From Cylicocyclus nassatus (Eukaryota; Nematoda; Chromadorea; Rhabditida; Strongylidae): DNA of 64,000 nt. Both the position numbers and the translations under genes were made by a program. This document shows positions 23,390 through 34,329 of this stretch, in pieces; positions within the stretch are counted from its first letter, which is position 1, and each line of letters starts with the position of its first letter. The notes beneath the pieces are model-generated. The model saw only the letters and a list, made by a program, of their open reading frames with translations, was not told the origin of the DNA and made no database searches. Location: the NCBI GenBank assembly GCA_958299035.1, contig CATQJL010000223.1, forward strand, positions 81,485,322 through 81,549,321, in the 5' to 3' direction.

Positions 23390-24447
23390 ATGACAATTTT
23401 TTATCATTGCACTTTTCCCGTCATGCGGGATCTGCCGCTCTTGTACGTTTTCTCCATTTTTCTCGGTCTAAGCTGCTCTTCGTTCAGTTCAAGTTCTTTC
23501 ATATCTGCTCTGATTCTGCCCAGCCATTGCAACTTAGGTCTTCTTTGGCCGCTGTCCTGGCACTTCTATCGACATGGCAACTCTGGTTGTCTGGCTTTCT
23601 TCTCTTCGCCTGACGTGCCCATACCATCAAAGGCGTTTTTCTTGCATTTTCTTGACAAGCGGTGCGACGTTCATCATGCTTCGTATGGTGTCGTTCAAGA
23701 TGTGGTCAAGCATTGTGACTCCTACAGTCCACCTCAGCATTCATATCTCCATCACGCCGATCCTTCTTTTTTCGTAAGGTGTGCAGGGCCAGCGTTCGCT
23801 TCCGTACAGCGCTGTCGGTCGTATCACTATACGGTGTATCAGAAACTTCAGTTTCGAAATTCGTTTATCGCACAGGACTCCTGTGACGCTCCTCCACTTC
23901 ATCCAAGCTGCATTCACTCTACTCGCTACTTGTCTTAGAGACTACCATCTGCGGTAATACGGCTTTCAAGGTACTTAAAGGAGGTGGTCTTCTTGATTAG
24001 CGTAACTCCAATCTCGATTGTTCCAGGTGTCTGCATTCCTAACTCCATGTATTCTGTCTTTGTCGTAATCAGCTTCAGTCCGTGAGCCTCCAGCTGATCC
24101 TTCCATGTCTGCACATCTTTCTAGAGTTCATCTCTGCTTCTTGCCATCACGATCACATCATCTGTATACATGAGAGCCCACGGTGGTTGCTGTATGAAGT
24201 CGTTGACTATCGCATCCATGACGGTGATGAACAGGAGCGGCGAGAGTACGGATCCCTGATGTACACCGGTTTGTATCTTGAAGTCTTCTGATGATCCTGC
24301 TGCTGTCTGGACGTAGCTCGTGGTTTCTTTGTAGATCATTTGTATCCATTGTACATAGTGCTTTGGTACCATGTGTGTGTGGTGTCTACGTAGCGCCCAC
24401 CATATTACTCGTGCGGTACTCTGTCGAGAAATATCAGTGAATGTCAA
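23390..24447 (-). pseudogene. RTE-type LINE remnant, RT C-terminal half
   Basis: Minus-strand translation gives a reverse transcriptase fragment with GVHQGSVLSPLLF, the active-site region YTDDVIVMARS (D of the usual YADD box retained), then EAHGLKLITTKTEYME, and an RTE-type C-terminal region (GVLCDKRI, RPTALYGSERWP, WYGHVRRREES). It is broken by stops and frame changes (a stop immediately after the first frame near 24121) and lacks the endonuclease and N-terminal RT. A dead, 5'-truncated retrotransposon. Plus-strand frames here, up to 182 codons, are antisense shadows. Confidence 0.88.
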
Positions 24448-26046
24448 TAATAAGACAAAAATAGTCTACACGGACTTGAAACCTTGATATCCACCTCGAA
24501 TTTGGTGGTAAATCAGTATGTTCACTGCTTCTCCGTGAAATAACCCCAAATTTAACTCTCCAAACAAACAAAGCATTAAACAAAACATTACTGCTCATCG
24601 AATTCTTTACTACTTCCACATCTCCTTGTTCTCATCAGAAACATGCCTATTCTTGAATTAGATAATCAGCATTATAGAATTCTCCCAGTAATTTCAAAGA
24701 AGGAAAAACGAACCTTGAAGAAGAGCTGTTGGCCGCTGAGGATATGCGAGGTGCAAGATGTTAAAAAATGCTGCTAGAAATGGCTGTAAAGTAAAACAGG
24801 AATACTTGTAATTCCGTAAACAGCACGACAAAAGGATAAAAAGTCTTCATTTTTATTTATGCTGTGCTCCTCTCCTTGGCGGAGGTGCTTATGCATGCTG
24901 CTCTCAAAGTCACTGGTCTTCAATGTAATCCCGAGATTGTTTGAGAATTCGGCATTCTGCTTCACCAATAAATGGATAACGCACAAAGAAAGCCTCAAAG
25001 TGCTAAAGATTAACCACCTTTTAACAATATTAAATAACTTGGAAAAGTCTACATCAGAAGAAGTTTTAAGATTTCAACAGAATGGTGCTTTGGCAAATAA
25101 TAAAGTCTTGCAAGGAAAAGTAAAGATCTGCCTTTTCATTATTATTCAAGCATAAGAGCTGTAACAACGCAATGCAAAACACTAAAGGCCGCTACACACA
25201 AAATTTCGCTCCCCATGTTTTTGTCATCCCAGGACTTTTCCGTGACACTGACATATTGAAATTCAAATTCTCCAGAACCCTCAAAAATACCCCGTTCCCG
25301 AGGACCCTCTCTTCAGAGGACGGAGAGGCATGCCAGGTAGGAGCAGCTGCGACTGCATGCAGCCTGCAGTTGCAACTGCAACTGCAGCGCTGTCGTGGAC
25401 TCATCCGAAGGAGGCGGACCGTAAAAACCGGTTGAAGTGCAAAAAAAAATCACGCGCGTTTTCTCCCCCTAGAGGCAACAACATTGGGAGACCGGACCAA
25501 CATAGTTGGTCTTCTTCTGGCCTTACATATACACAAGATAGACCTAGGTAGCATCGGTTCTGAGTGTACGCTGCCTTTGAGAATCTGCGACGAAGGAGAA
25601 AAAAAGAAAAAGAAGAGAAACTTGCGCAGATTCCCTAGGACGATGTTGCCAAATAGGGTTTCGACCCTTTGCAAGTTATAGTGCTGGAAACCACGATTGC
25701 CTTTGTTTCAGTGCATCCGTTAGAAGCTCCAAACTCGTTATAAGAAATATTTTTTTGGGCCCTCTTAGATATATTTGGTCTGCTAATCACACTAATAACA
25801 CCACCATTGGTGCATTTTCTTAAAGTCAAACTCTTCTGCTACAAAATCATTTGAACCAAAATCTCAAACCTAAACAAGTGGAGTACGACTAACCAACTGA
25901 AGACCAACTAATGTTATATTCTTGCATAGAGAAGCAGAGCACTTGAATGAGCTCGTGGATTTTGGACATCTCTTTAACAAGACATCCTTTCTCTGACTTG
26001 TTGTAAGTGCCTACAGAGAATGGCCCATGAAAGTATATTGTTGCAG
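24448..26046. other. Mostly unassigned; one weak candidate exon
   Basis: A plus-strand frame at 24936-25119 looks mildly coding (HLLTILNNLEKSTSEEVLRF, ending VLQGK before a GTAAAG donor), with an AG at its left edge. No domain is recognised and no partner exon is certain. The rest, including a repeat-rich CTGCAGTTGCAACTGCAACT stretch near 25365, holds nothing I can support. Confidence 0.3.
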
Positions 26047-26226
26047 GTGGTTCGTGTAGCTGAATCGTTTTCGTTATACGAATTTGAGGCTATGGCGCGC
26101 AAAATGCTGAATGGTTATGAATCCGTCACGAAACCTCAAAAAAGCAAGGAAGAAGATTGTATCACCGATGTTTTCCAAATTGTTGACATATCAAATCGCT
26201 CACTTCATTGCCAGTTATTAAACTAA
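26047..26226 (+). CDS. Candidate terminal exon, unknown protein
   Basis: An open frame of 59 codons starts just after TTGTTGCAG and ends in TAA. It reads VVRVAESFSLYEFEAMARKM and later EEDCITDVFQIVDISNRS, with mixed hydrophilic composition and no low complexity. A GTAAGTG donor-like site lies about 50 bases upstream (25998), giving a nematode-sized intron, but the preceding frame has a stop just before it. I recognise no family; it may be the end of a decayed gene. Confidence 0.3.
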   Translation: MVRVAESFSLYEFEAMARKMLNGYESVTKPQKSKEEDCITDVFQIVDISNRSLHCQLLN

Positions 26227-26236
26227 TCAGAGGGGA

Positions 26237-28008
26237 ATAGTTGCCATTTTCGCCATCCTTAATTACACAGCTAGACTTCTTCAACAAGGTAAGAAATGGC
26301 TTCCTTGCCAGTTTTGCTCGTTTTTCTATGTTTTTTCAGTATTGAAAGCTGCAACCGAAGAACTTTTCTTCTGTTGCAGAGAACTTTCCATCATCGGAAT
26401 GGGCTAGCTTCTACTGAAAGGTAAATCAAGTAATAACAAACAATTAGCATGCATATCTCAAGTCTCCTAGAAACAAATGCTTCACTTTTTTCTAAATGTA
26501 ACTTCCAGCAGAGTCTTTGTCATTGTATTTGGAGGTTACCATCCTGAGCGGCGATGAAGTGGCTAGCTCTCTTAATGGTTTGTATCCAGGTAAACTTCCA
26601 CATAAAAGCTCATTATTTTAAGCGCTTACCATCTCTGTTTCCTTTTAGGCAAGATGGGTTTCACCCTGCGTTTTTGACAAAGTCGAGAGTGTACCGGGTG
26701 GAAAATATCAAGAGATGATCAAGGACGAGAGCGGGTGCTTTGCCACATGCTACAAGAACAACAAGTGCATTGCACTCGCTTACAGAAAAGTTAGTCGGTA
26801 AAGCTATCTTTACCCTTTGGACTAGATAGAAATAGAGCCAGAGACATCGGTTATTTCATTATGTACTCTCTTGGTGTGACGGGTTTGCGAGTCAGTCTGC
26901 ATTTAGAGAAGCTTTTGATTTGTTACTTTATTACCAAGAAAATAGTAAAGAAAGGCATGCTAATGTCTATCTCGGAAACATTTACACTCAAGTAAGTCCC
27001 AGTTTTTTCTGTTTCTGAACTCTACAGCAGGTGCTCCAGGCTGAGCGATAAAATTGGGTACAATATAAGGTTGCAAGGATAGCTTTCCTGCCTTTTCAAA
27101 ATTGCATATTGAATTTGAACGGCACGTTCTCCGTAAGATTTCGTAAGAGGAGCTCAAGGTTTTTACGTTTTCAGTGGATGTCAAAGGCTGTCAGTCTGCT
27201 AGCAAAAGCAGGAAAGGAAATCTTCTCAACAAAGATGGTTTCACAATTTTTCCTTCCTCCGCCAATTTTTCGACTGAATGGAGGGGTTGTATAGTCCATG
27301 GTCTAAATGAGCCTTCGATCAAATTTCCAACTGCAATCCTGCAATAAGCGCACAAAAATTCTGAGATGTTAGATCCGCCTTTGAATCAACTTTTTTGCAG
27401 TCGTCGGATATGGGATAGGACGCCTAAGGGGGAGTCGTTCAAAGTTGTCCGGAAACAAAATGATTTGTTTGTACATAAAATTGCCATATTGCCTATTTTT
27501 TGAACCTTTTCTTGCAGGAGTTGTCTAGAAATCGTAGTTTGTCCTTGTAACAGGTTCAGTAATTTCTTATACAATCACCTCATATGAGCTCTCTAGCGTT
27601 CATATGCCCGAGACATGCTGCCGAAGGACAGAACAAATTCCAGATTATGATAGATATTTTCCCTTCTCCCTATATTTGTGTCCGAAATTAAATGCTGTAA
27701 AGTCAATAAAAAAAAGCCTGTCCTATCTTTTATAGACAGCATTCTTTGCAGCAGAAGTTCATTACTCTAAACTATGCTCGAAGTTACAGCAAATTTAAAA
27801 AAAATTATTCCATAAGTCCTAGGAACTTCCTTTGTAACCTAATGTAAACAACTAGCACAGAAATGATATCACTTTATTGCACTTTCCGAGCTTATGCACC
27901 TTGTTCATCACTGAAAACGTCAATCAAGCGTGTCTTCCTGGCGATGTTTGCTACACCCTTAAACGCGATGAGGAAGATTCCAAGTGCGCAAGATACGTGA
28001 ACGTTTAA
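26237..28008 (+). pseudogene. Decayed PAN/Apple-like domain gene
   Basis: Exon-like blocks with good splice sites: 26237-26288 (hydrophobic, begins ATA where ATG is expected, GTAAGA donor), an ATTTTCTAAATGTAACTTCCAG acceptor with an open block to about 26590 (GTAAAC donor), 26649-26797, and a terminal block to 28008. The 26649 block carries PCVFDKVESVPGGKYQEM and GCFATCYKNNKCIALAYRK, the CF...C...C..C.A..Y pattern of the first half of a PAN/Apple module, used in secreted and surface adhesion proteins. The last block (CTLFITENV, DVCYTL, KCARYVNV) supplies the remaining cysteines. Damage: no ATG, a phase clash before 26649, and the terminal acceptor reads GCAC instead of GCAG. The intact-looking equivalent of the last exon is 50082-50207. 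Confidence 0.6.
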
Positions 28009-29344
28009 GAAGAGACCGAGAATCACGTCGTCACATTTTCGCTACGTAAAGGATAACAGTTAAAATAAAACTCTACATGTGTGACTTCCACATTTCAAAA
28101 CTGAAAAAGATTGATTCTACACGAAAATGTTTCACAGAAGACAATATCAGTGCAGAAGTGCAGTTATACTCCTGTTCAATCCTACAAGGCTCACCACTTG
28201 TTTTTGGGGAGATGGTGACTTTCCCGGAATGTTTGATATTACTACAACTGTGCAAGTTTGCCTAGACTAATGCTCTGTTAGTTTTAAACAGGGTAACTTC
28301 TCGAAAGAGATCCCTCTCTAACTCCGTACTCTCAGGATCTTTCTCAGTTACTCCTGGTTTGTTCTCCCAATAGCTCTTTTAACAAACTTCCCGCAGATTT
28401 TGACAACTCTTTCTTTTCAAGAGATGTATATCACAGCCTTAACCTTACAGTTTGGTTGAAGGACCTTCAAAATGTATGCATACCCAGGCAGGGTGAACGT
28501 AAAACTCCTAGCCCTTCCTCCGTTTTTTCAAGACAATTTCTCCCCCATGGATACATATCTCCCCCATGACCTTTTACAGAAACGTACATAGATGCTTGAT
28601 GTGCTTGACGACCTCCCCTTAGCATCACATTTATACGACTTAGGCTTTCCATCAAACCTTGCAAAATATCACTCGTATTATAGTTAGGAATTATGGGCTG
28701 TGTGCGGATTGGTACAGTTACATAGTTACAGACCCCTCAACGCTTCAAAGTAATACAGATAATTAGAAAGAAGCATTGTTGAATTTTTTTATCATTGTTA
28801 ACTTGAAGACAACAGGACTATTCGTAAGAAGGCTGCCTAGATTTATAAATTGGTAATACCTTCAAACAGATTTTTGGATTGCGCCAGGATAGCACATCCA
28901 AGTTTCCATGGAAAAGGTCTGCACGATTTTGAAAGAGCAGATTGTAAAAACAACGTAAAACTTCAACGCAAAAACTTTTGCTCTGGATGGTAGGCACGGC
29001 GTCACTCACTAATACCGCAAGTATGTCACCTTTAAAGAATCAGATGCGATAAACAAGCCGAGCCTATTTCGTGCGAATCGTTTATTGCCATAAACTTACA
29101 AATTGATAAAAAGCTAAAGTAAGGCAAGAAATCTCCAAAGTAGCAAAATAGAAATTGAGTGTTTTTTTAGAGATTGCTTATGGTGAAAATTCGGCCTTGC
29201 ATATTTCGTGCTGGAATCTCCTTGAGAATAAAACTCGCAAGTGTTAAAAATGGCAGGTCCCTATAGTAACATAGCAGTATGATGTCTTCTATGTTAAATT
29301 GCTTGGGGTGATATGTAATGAGCATATGTACCCAAACATATATA

Positions 29345-29979
29345 CAGATTGTCCCAAAAAATGTGAACACTTTTTGATCGTTGATAACTCCGTTGCTTTC
29401 ATGTCTTTCGCCGAGCTTGAGACATCTTTCTGTAGAACGAGGATCAACTTAGATTTACAGTATGAAACAAAACTCCGATCTCCCTTTGTTATTACTGTGA
29501 GATTACGGTATGAACTTCTAGCAGGTGGATCCTTGTGAAATATGCCATTTGACAAGACTTTTTCAAAATCTGAAAAATCGTGTGCTAGTTAGGCAAGCTG
29601 ATTTGACTGTGTAATTGCATTTTTGACAGACGCTAGAAATTCAGTTATTGAGGTTTACCTGAGATAGTCTTACAAAAAAGCTTCACAGTAAAGGGATATT
29701 TCATATTCTAAATCAGCGGCTCCCATTACCATAGTATAAAAGTTTTTGGTTTGTTTGGCTTTGTTCCGAAACAGAATATGGCCTTTAATTGCCTAAAATC
29801 CTTGTCAAAGTTCTTGCCGTAATCTTACAGTAACGAAGAGCGATCGATGATTCGCGCCATACTGCAGATCTAAATTGAACCTCGCTCTATAGAATGGTTT
29901 TTTCAAGCTTGGCGAAAGACATGAAAACAAAGGAGTTATTAACGATCAAACAGTGTTCAAATTTTTTTGGGACACTCTG
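29345..29979. mobile_element. CAGGGTGTCCC-family MITE (shared by both duplicates)
   Basis: Inverted ends CAGATTGTCCCAAAAAATGT and complement ending GGGACACTCTG, TA at the left, then long complementary subterminal stretches (TGATCGTTGATAACTCC, CATGTCTTTCGCC). Present at 51498-52134 in the other duplicate, so it predates the duplication. Same family as 46290-46967. Confidence 0.85.
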
Positions 29980-31906
29980 CATATGCGGATAGCATTATGG
30001 CTCAGCACAAATTGTGAAAAGACTTTTGTAAAAGATACTTACATTAGAACTTACACAGAACTTAGAAATTGAAAAGGGGAAAGCTAGTGTCGAGTGATAA
30101 AATGCTGTAAATAAAGACAGCTTCAGATTAGAAGTTGTAACCGTAAAAATCTGCTGAATTTTTTTTTTGCCTGATAAGGAACAAAATTGTGGTGTCAACT
30201 TAGCAGTCCTGAGCAAACTAATACAAGAGCAGTTTTACAGTTGATGTGTAATCTAAAACGGATCTAGATATTTACAGCATGAATACCACGGGCAATTTGC
30301 CTTTATGATCGGTAGAGACTCTAGCAAACCGATGCGAGCATGGCAAAAAGCGGCTGAGAACATGCACCTGACACAAAAAGTCATATGACTTGAAATCCGC
30401 AACAAGAAGTAACGGCCATAAATATCTGCTACGTTTACTAGACAAAGTTAACACATTCACGACAATAAGACCCAGCGGTGGGTCATAGGATTCTTGAAGC
30501 TCTAGCTTTGCCATTCTACGATGCAGATTCACGGGTTCTGGCACATGATCGGGGACACCTAAGCGAAGCTCCAGCCAGAGTGGTCCGGGCTCGGGATATT
30601 GTAATGTGATGTTACGGTACGTATACCATAGAATAAGGCACAGATTTTAGCTCAAATTCTTCGCAGAATGATGCTGTTTCTGAATATCCAAGTGCACATG
30701 TACGAGGAGTAATGGACAGGCAGGCAGGAGACTGATGTAAGCCCATTGAAAAATTATCGATTTCATTGATTTTATTGGTTATTTGCATTATCCACCCCAA
30801 GAACCTCAAATTTGACACAAATGGGTTTTGTAGCATGCTGATTACAAAAATGATAGTCTCAAGCCCTAATACCGCCTCTTATGTCGTGCGTTTTAATTTC
30901 AACGAAAATTCTATCGCACTGCTACCGTTGCCCCTGTGTGGGATTTTAGTAACCAAATTCGACGCTATAATCGTGATCAGCACGTGAATTAACTCCAAAA
31001 CACAATTTTTCATGATAATCTATGATCTCGGATTCGTACAGAATGACTACCGTAACGTTACCTTATGATGCAAAAGCTGAAATAAATCATATTATAGTAA
31101 TCAGCGCCTTCGATAATCCTTCTGCCAATATTCTCGAAGACTGTGTACCTCGGTACCTTGGTTGCTATGTACCTTGGTTTTCCACCTACATTTGAGCAAA
31201 AAAGCGTCTGCAATTTCACTCAATAAAATGAATAGCATATTTGGAAATACGCTATGTAGTCAGCGTTTCAGGACGCTTTGACCAATATACATCTTGTCCA
31301 AAGCTCGCGTCGAATGTTTCCTCTTGAGAGTATAGTAGATCACCCTCTTCAACAGTACGCGGAAAGCTGTACAGCTGTCCACTTGTCCGTGTCCACTCTC
31401 AAAAAATTAGCGAGGATTATAGGTGGGCGGAGGAGACTACATGTTGTCGTAAGGGGTGGTCTCATGCGGAGACTCACAGCAGAGTACGCATCCATGCATA
31501 TTGCTCATTATTAATATGACAGATATATACCATATCCGCGCGAGGTGGAAGCTATCGGCGACATACAGCCCTCTAACCTTGGTAGGTGGATTCACGCAAC
31601 TCGAGTGATTAAGAATCAACCAGCAATGAAAGTCGAAAGTCTGTGCGGACGCTGTCTCCAAGCACAAGTAGTGGGAACATACTTGATTGCAGTCATTCAC
31701 TAGGGAAAGAATTGTAGTTAATTTGCAACTACTTCAATCGTGATTATTTTTCAACTAAGCAGTATAGCGCTGCTACAGTTACTGCTTATTTGCGGAGAAT
31801 TTTGACATTTGAACATCTATAACCATTTTCTGGTCTGTTTCAAATTAACGTTTGAAGGCAATGGATCAGCAGAATGGACTCTTCTCTAATTTTGGTGGAT
31901 TCAGTA

Positions 31907-32099
31907 GTAGACCCCCCCAAGTACACTGTAGCCCAAAAACCACCTGCCAATGAGCTAAGTCCCGAGAAGTGCGCTTCAAAACTCCACCAGCCCCACCCTT
32001 TTTCGTTGAGTGGGCGGAGCTGGTGGAACTTGAAGCCATTTATCAGGATTTAGCGCATGGTTAAAGTGGTTTGGGCTAAAGTGGACTTGGGAGGTCTAC
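31907..32099. mobile_element. Small palindromic element private to left duplicate
   Basis: Ends GTAGACCCCCCCAAGT and complement ending ACTTGGGAGGTCTAC, with a further complementary pair (CCACCAGCCCC / GAGCTGGTGG). Absent from the corresponding place in the right duplicate (about 54020-54040), where flanking sequence is roughly continuous. Confidence 0.75.
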
Positions 32100-32346
32100 T
32101 ACCTCCCAGAATAGCGTACCAAACGTTTGTTAGCTGATAACTATCTTGTATGAAAAGCTTTCGCAGGTTCTTTGCTTCCACACGGTAGGTTTATCTTCAG
32201 CATAGGGCCAAAGTATAACGCGAAACAACGATCTCTCTTCTTTACTGTAGGGTTACGGTAGGGTTACGAAATTCGAAGATGGCTTACAGCCACTGGCTTA
32301 TTGAAATCAAAGTTCTTTGTCGGTGACTCGTCTTCTTCAATAATTT

Positions 32347-32949
32347 TCATTTCGTTTTGTTTGATTCAGTAAGGATAATCGCACGATAAGTCAGTAATGC
32401 TTGACGATCATTTGTTGGCACATCTCGCCATCGTTTGATGATACCGCACAGGTTACTGCGGAGGTCGCCGTTTGTATCAGCTCTGCCTAAAATGGAAATC
32501 ATCAAAATACTTTCACCAGCAAGTTGCATATAAATTCTCCGCTGACCTCCGTAAGTACTTCCTTCCATGTTTGAGCTCAATTCCACATGCTGCTAAGTTT
32601 GAAGCTGTTAAAATTTGAAGAAACAATTCTGTGCCGTTAAATGTCTTCTGAACTTTATAATTATTGCTTTGTAAGGTTTAAAAAGGATTTTCTGACTGAC
32701 TCTGTAGGTTCCTATATGCTTCAAGGTGTAAGCGACGTCTTAATTTCCTTAATAATCAGAGAGGTTTTTCTTCGAAATAACCTTTACGAGAGGGACTGAA
32801 ATGCAACTGATAGCTACAAAAGGATTTTATCAAGGTATTTTTGTATCCTACCAAACAGTGAAGAACAAAAAGCATCATCCAAGGAAGAGGTAGCGCACAA
32901 GCTCTGATGTTCCAACCGAGAAAGCAAGAAAAACGAGGAGCTTTATTAT
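32347..32949 (-). pseudogene. Broken copy of small putatively secreted protein gene
   Basis: Minus-strand paralogue of 54562-55164. Exon 1 would start at 32949 but reads ATA ATA instead of ATG ATT. Exon 2 (32604-32547) contains TAG at 32595-32593 where the paralogue has CAG. Exon 3 (32486-32347) follows a TTCCATTTTAG acceptor and is fully open (DTNGDLRSNLCGIIKRWRDV, ending ESNKTK). Here the exon 2 donor GGAG|GTCAGC joins exon 3 in frame. The loss of the start codon plus a nonsense codon make this copy a pseudogene although exon 3 still looks conserved. Function unknown. Confidence 0.65.
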
Positions 32950-33082
32950 ATCTAAAGAAATCAACTTGGGGTGTATAGAATGTATAACGATCAGCGTGAA
33001 ACACTTTCCATCCAAAAGTGATAATTTTTTTCGTTTTCGTGTTTTTCGTTTAATCTCATGTTTACGCGTTTTTGCGCATATA

Positions 33083-33818
33083 TTAGGTTGAACCGAAAGT
33101 TCGTTCGCACCATTTTCAAAAAATCATAACTTCTTTCCGTCACGAGGATTTTGCGCATTTTAAGTTTTATTAGAAAGCGTGAAGCATGTAGTTACCAACA
33201 GTCTCGTGGCGACTTTCCAGGATGTTTAGATTGCAGAGATAAAAATGAAAGAACGAAAACATTCGAAATTCGGAGTTTTTGAGAAACAATTCCAAAAATC
33301 TAGAAACTGCGCGATAAAATCCAGAAGAGCCATTATCCTAATTTTTCTTATATTTGATTACTAACTGAGTTAAGTTTGTGCTGATCGAGCTCTTCTTTCA
33401 AAAGTTATGATTTTTTGAAAAAAATTTCGAAAAATCACTTTTCTAAGACTTCCTAAGAAATTGATTTTTTGGCATTTTTTTTTCAAAAAATCACAACTTT
33501 TGAAATAAGAGCTCAATCAGCACAAACTTAACTCAGTTAGTAATCAAATATAAGAGAAATTAGGATAATGGCTTTTCTGGATCTTATCGCGCAGTTTCTA
33601 GATTTTTGGAATTGTTTCTCAAAAATTCCGAATTTCGGATGTTTTCGTTCTTTCATTTTTATCTCTGCAATTTGAACATGCTGGAAAGTCGCCAAAGGAC
33701 TATTGGAAACTACATGCTTTACGTTTTCTAATAAAACTTAAAATGCGCAAAATCGTCGTGACGGAAAGAAGTTATGATTTTTTGAAAATGGTGCGAACGA
33801 ACTTTCGGTTCAACCTAA
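33083..33818. mobile_element. Near-perfect 736-bp foldback element, left duplicate only
   Basis: Inverted ends TTAGGTTGAACCGAAAGTTC and complement, TA on both sides. The arms are nearly perfect complements to the centre near 33450. It is inserted in the upstream region shared by both duplicates (GCGCATATA...ACCCTATCAGACATA) and is absent from 55290-55320. Mariner-type termini; the high arm identity and private location suggest recent insertion. Confidence 0.92.
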
Positions 33819-34329
33819 TATAAACGAGATACCCTATCAGACATACTTTGTATAGTACGTCGCTCAAATGCAGAAAAAATTGAGTGCACGCCTTCTGAAC
33901 ACCATCATTGCTTAGGTTATATTAGCTTGGTAATTGGCCTGTAATGCGTGCCATGCAAAGTTAATATTTTCATCCGCATTTTTTGCCTGGCCTATCTCGG
34001 AGCAAGTAAGTTTGCCTCAAAGTATGGGCGCGGTAAAACACGAAAAAAATCACCCGTTAACCAAGCACTTTATGTATATAATCGAAATATTGACGCAACA
34101 TGGTGTGTAACCAGACTAGAGAATGAGAGATTATTATCTACTAACTTGAGTAATTAATAAACTATATCAAAGTGTTTAGTATAACCTGAATTCAATAACT
34201 TCTCTGTGAATTACAGTCAAAGGGCGCGCAAAGTTGGACTCGGTTGGTGTGCCATCTACATGTTCCACCACTTAGTAACTGAAAACATCTGAAAACGTTC
34301 ACTGTATTTGTTCCAAAACTAACTAAGTT

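Larger units (their letters stand above)
27873..33895. repeat. Segmental duplication, left copy
   Basis: Matches 50063-55380 in direct orientation over the whole length apart from small indels and private insertions. The left copy alone contains the foldback element 33083-33818 and the small element 31907-32099. It begins within the terminal PAN-like exon region and ends at the upstream region of the minus-strand small-protein gene. Confidence 0.92.

Noticed and set aside
23390..23938. 182-codon plus-strand frame rich in Ser, His and Phe
   Set aside because: It is antisense to a clear minus-strand RTE C-terminal region, which explains its length and composition.
29289..29555. 88-codon frames on both strands, repeated at 51425-51720
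   Set aside because: They lie across a MITE terminus; both strands are open because of inverted-repeat structure and shared duplication.
30272..30544. 90-codon minus-strand frame conserved between the two duplicates
   Set aside because: Part of it also occurs in a short TTAA-flanked element at 62.4 kb, so conservation is explained by recent duplication of transposon sequence rather than by coding constraint.
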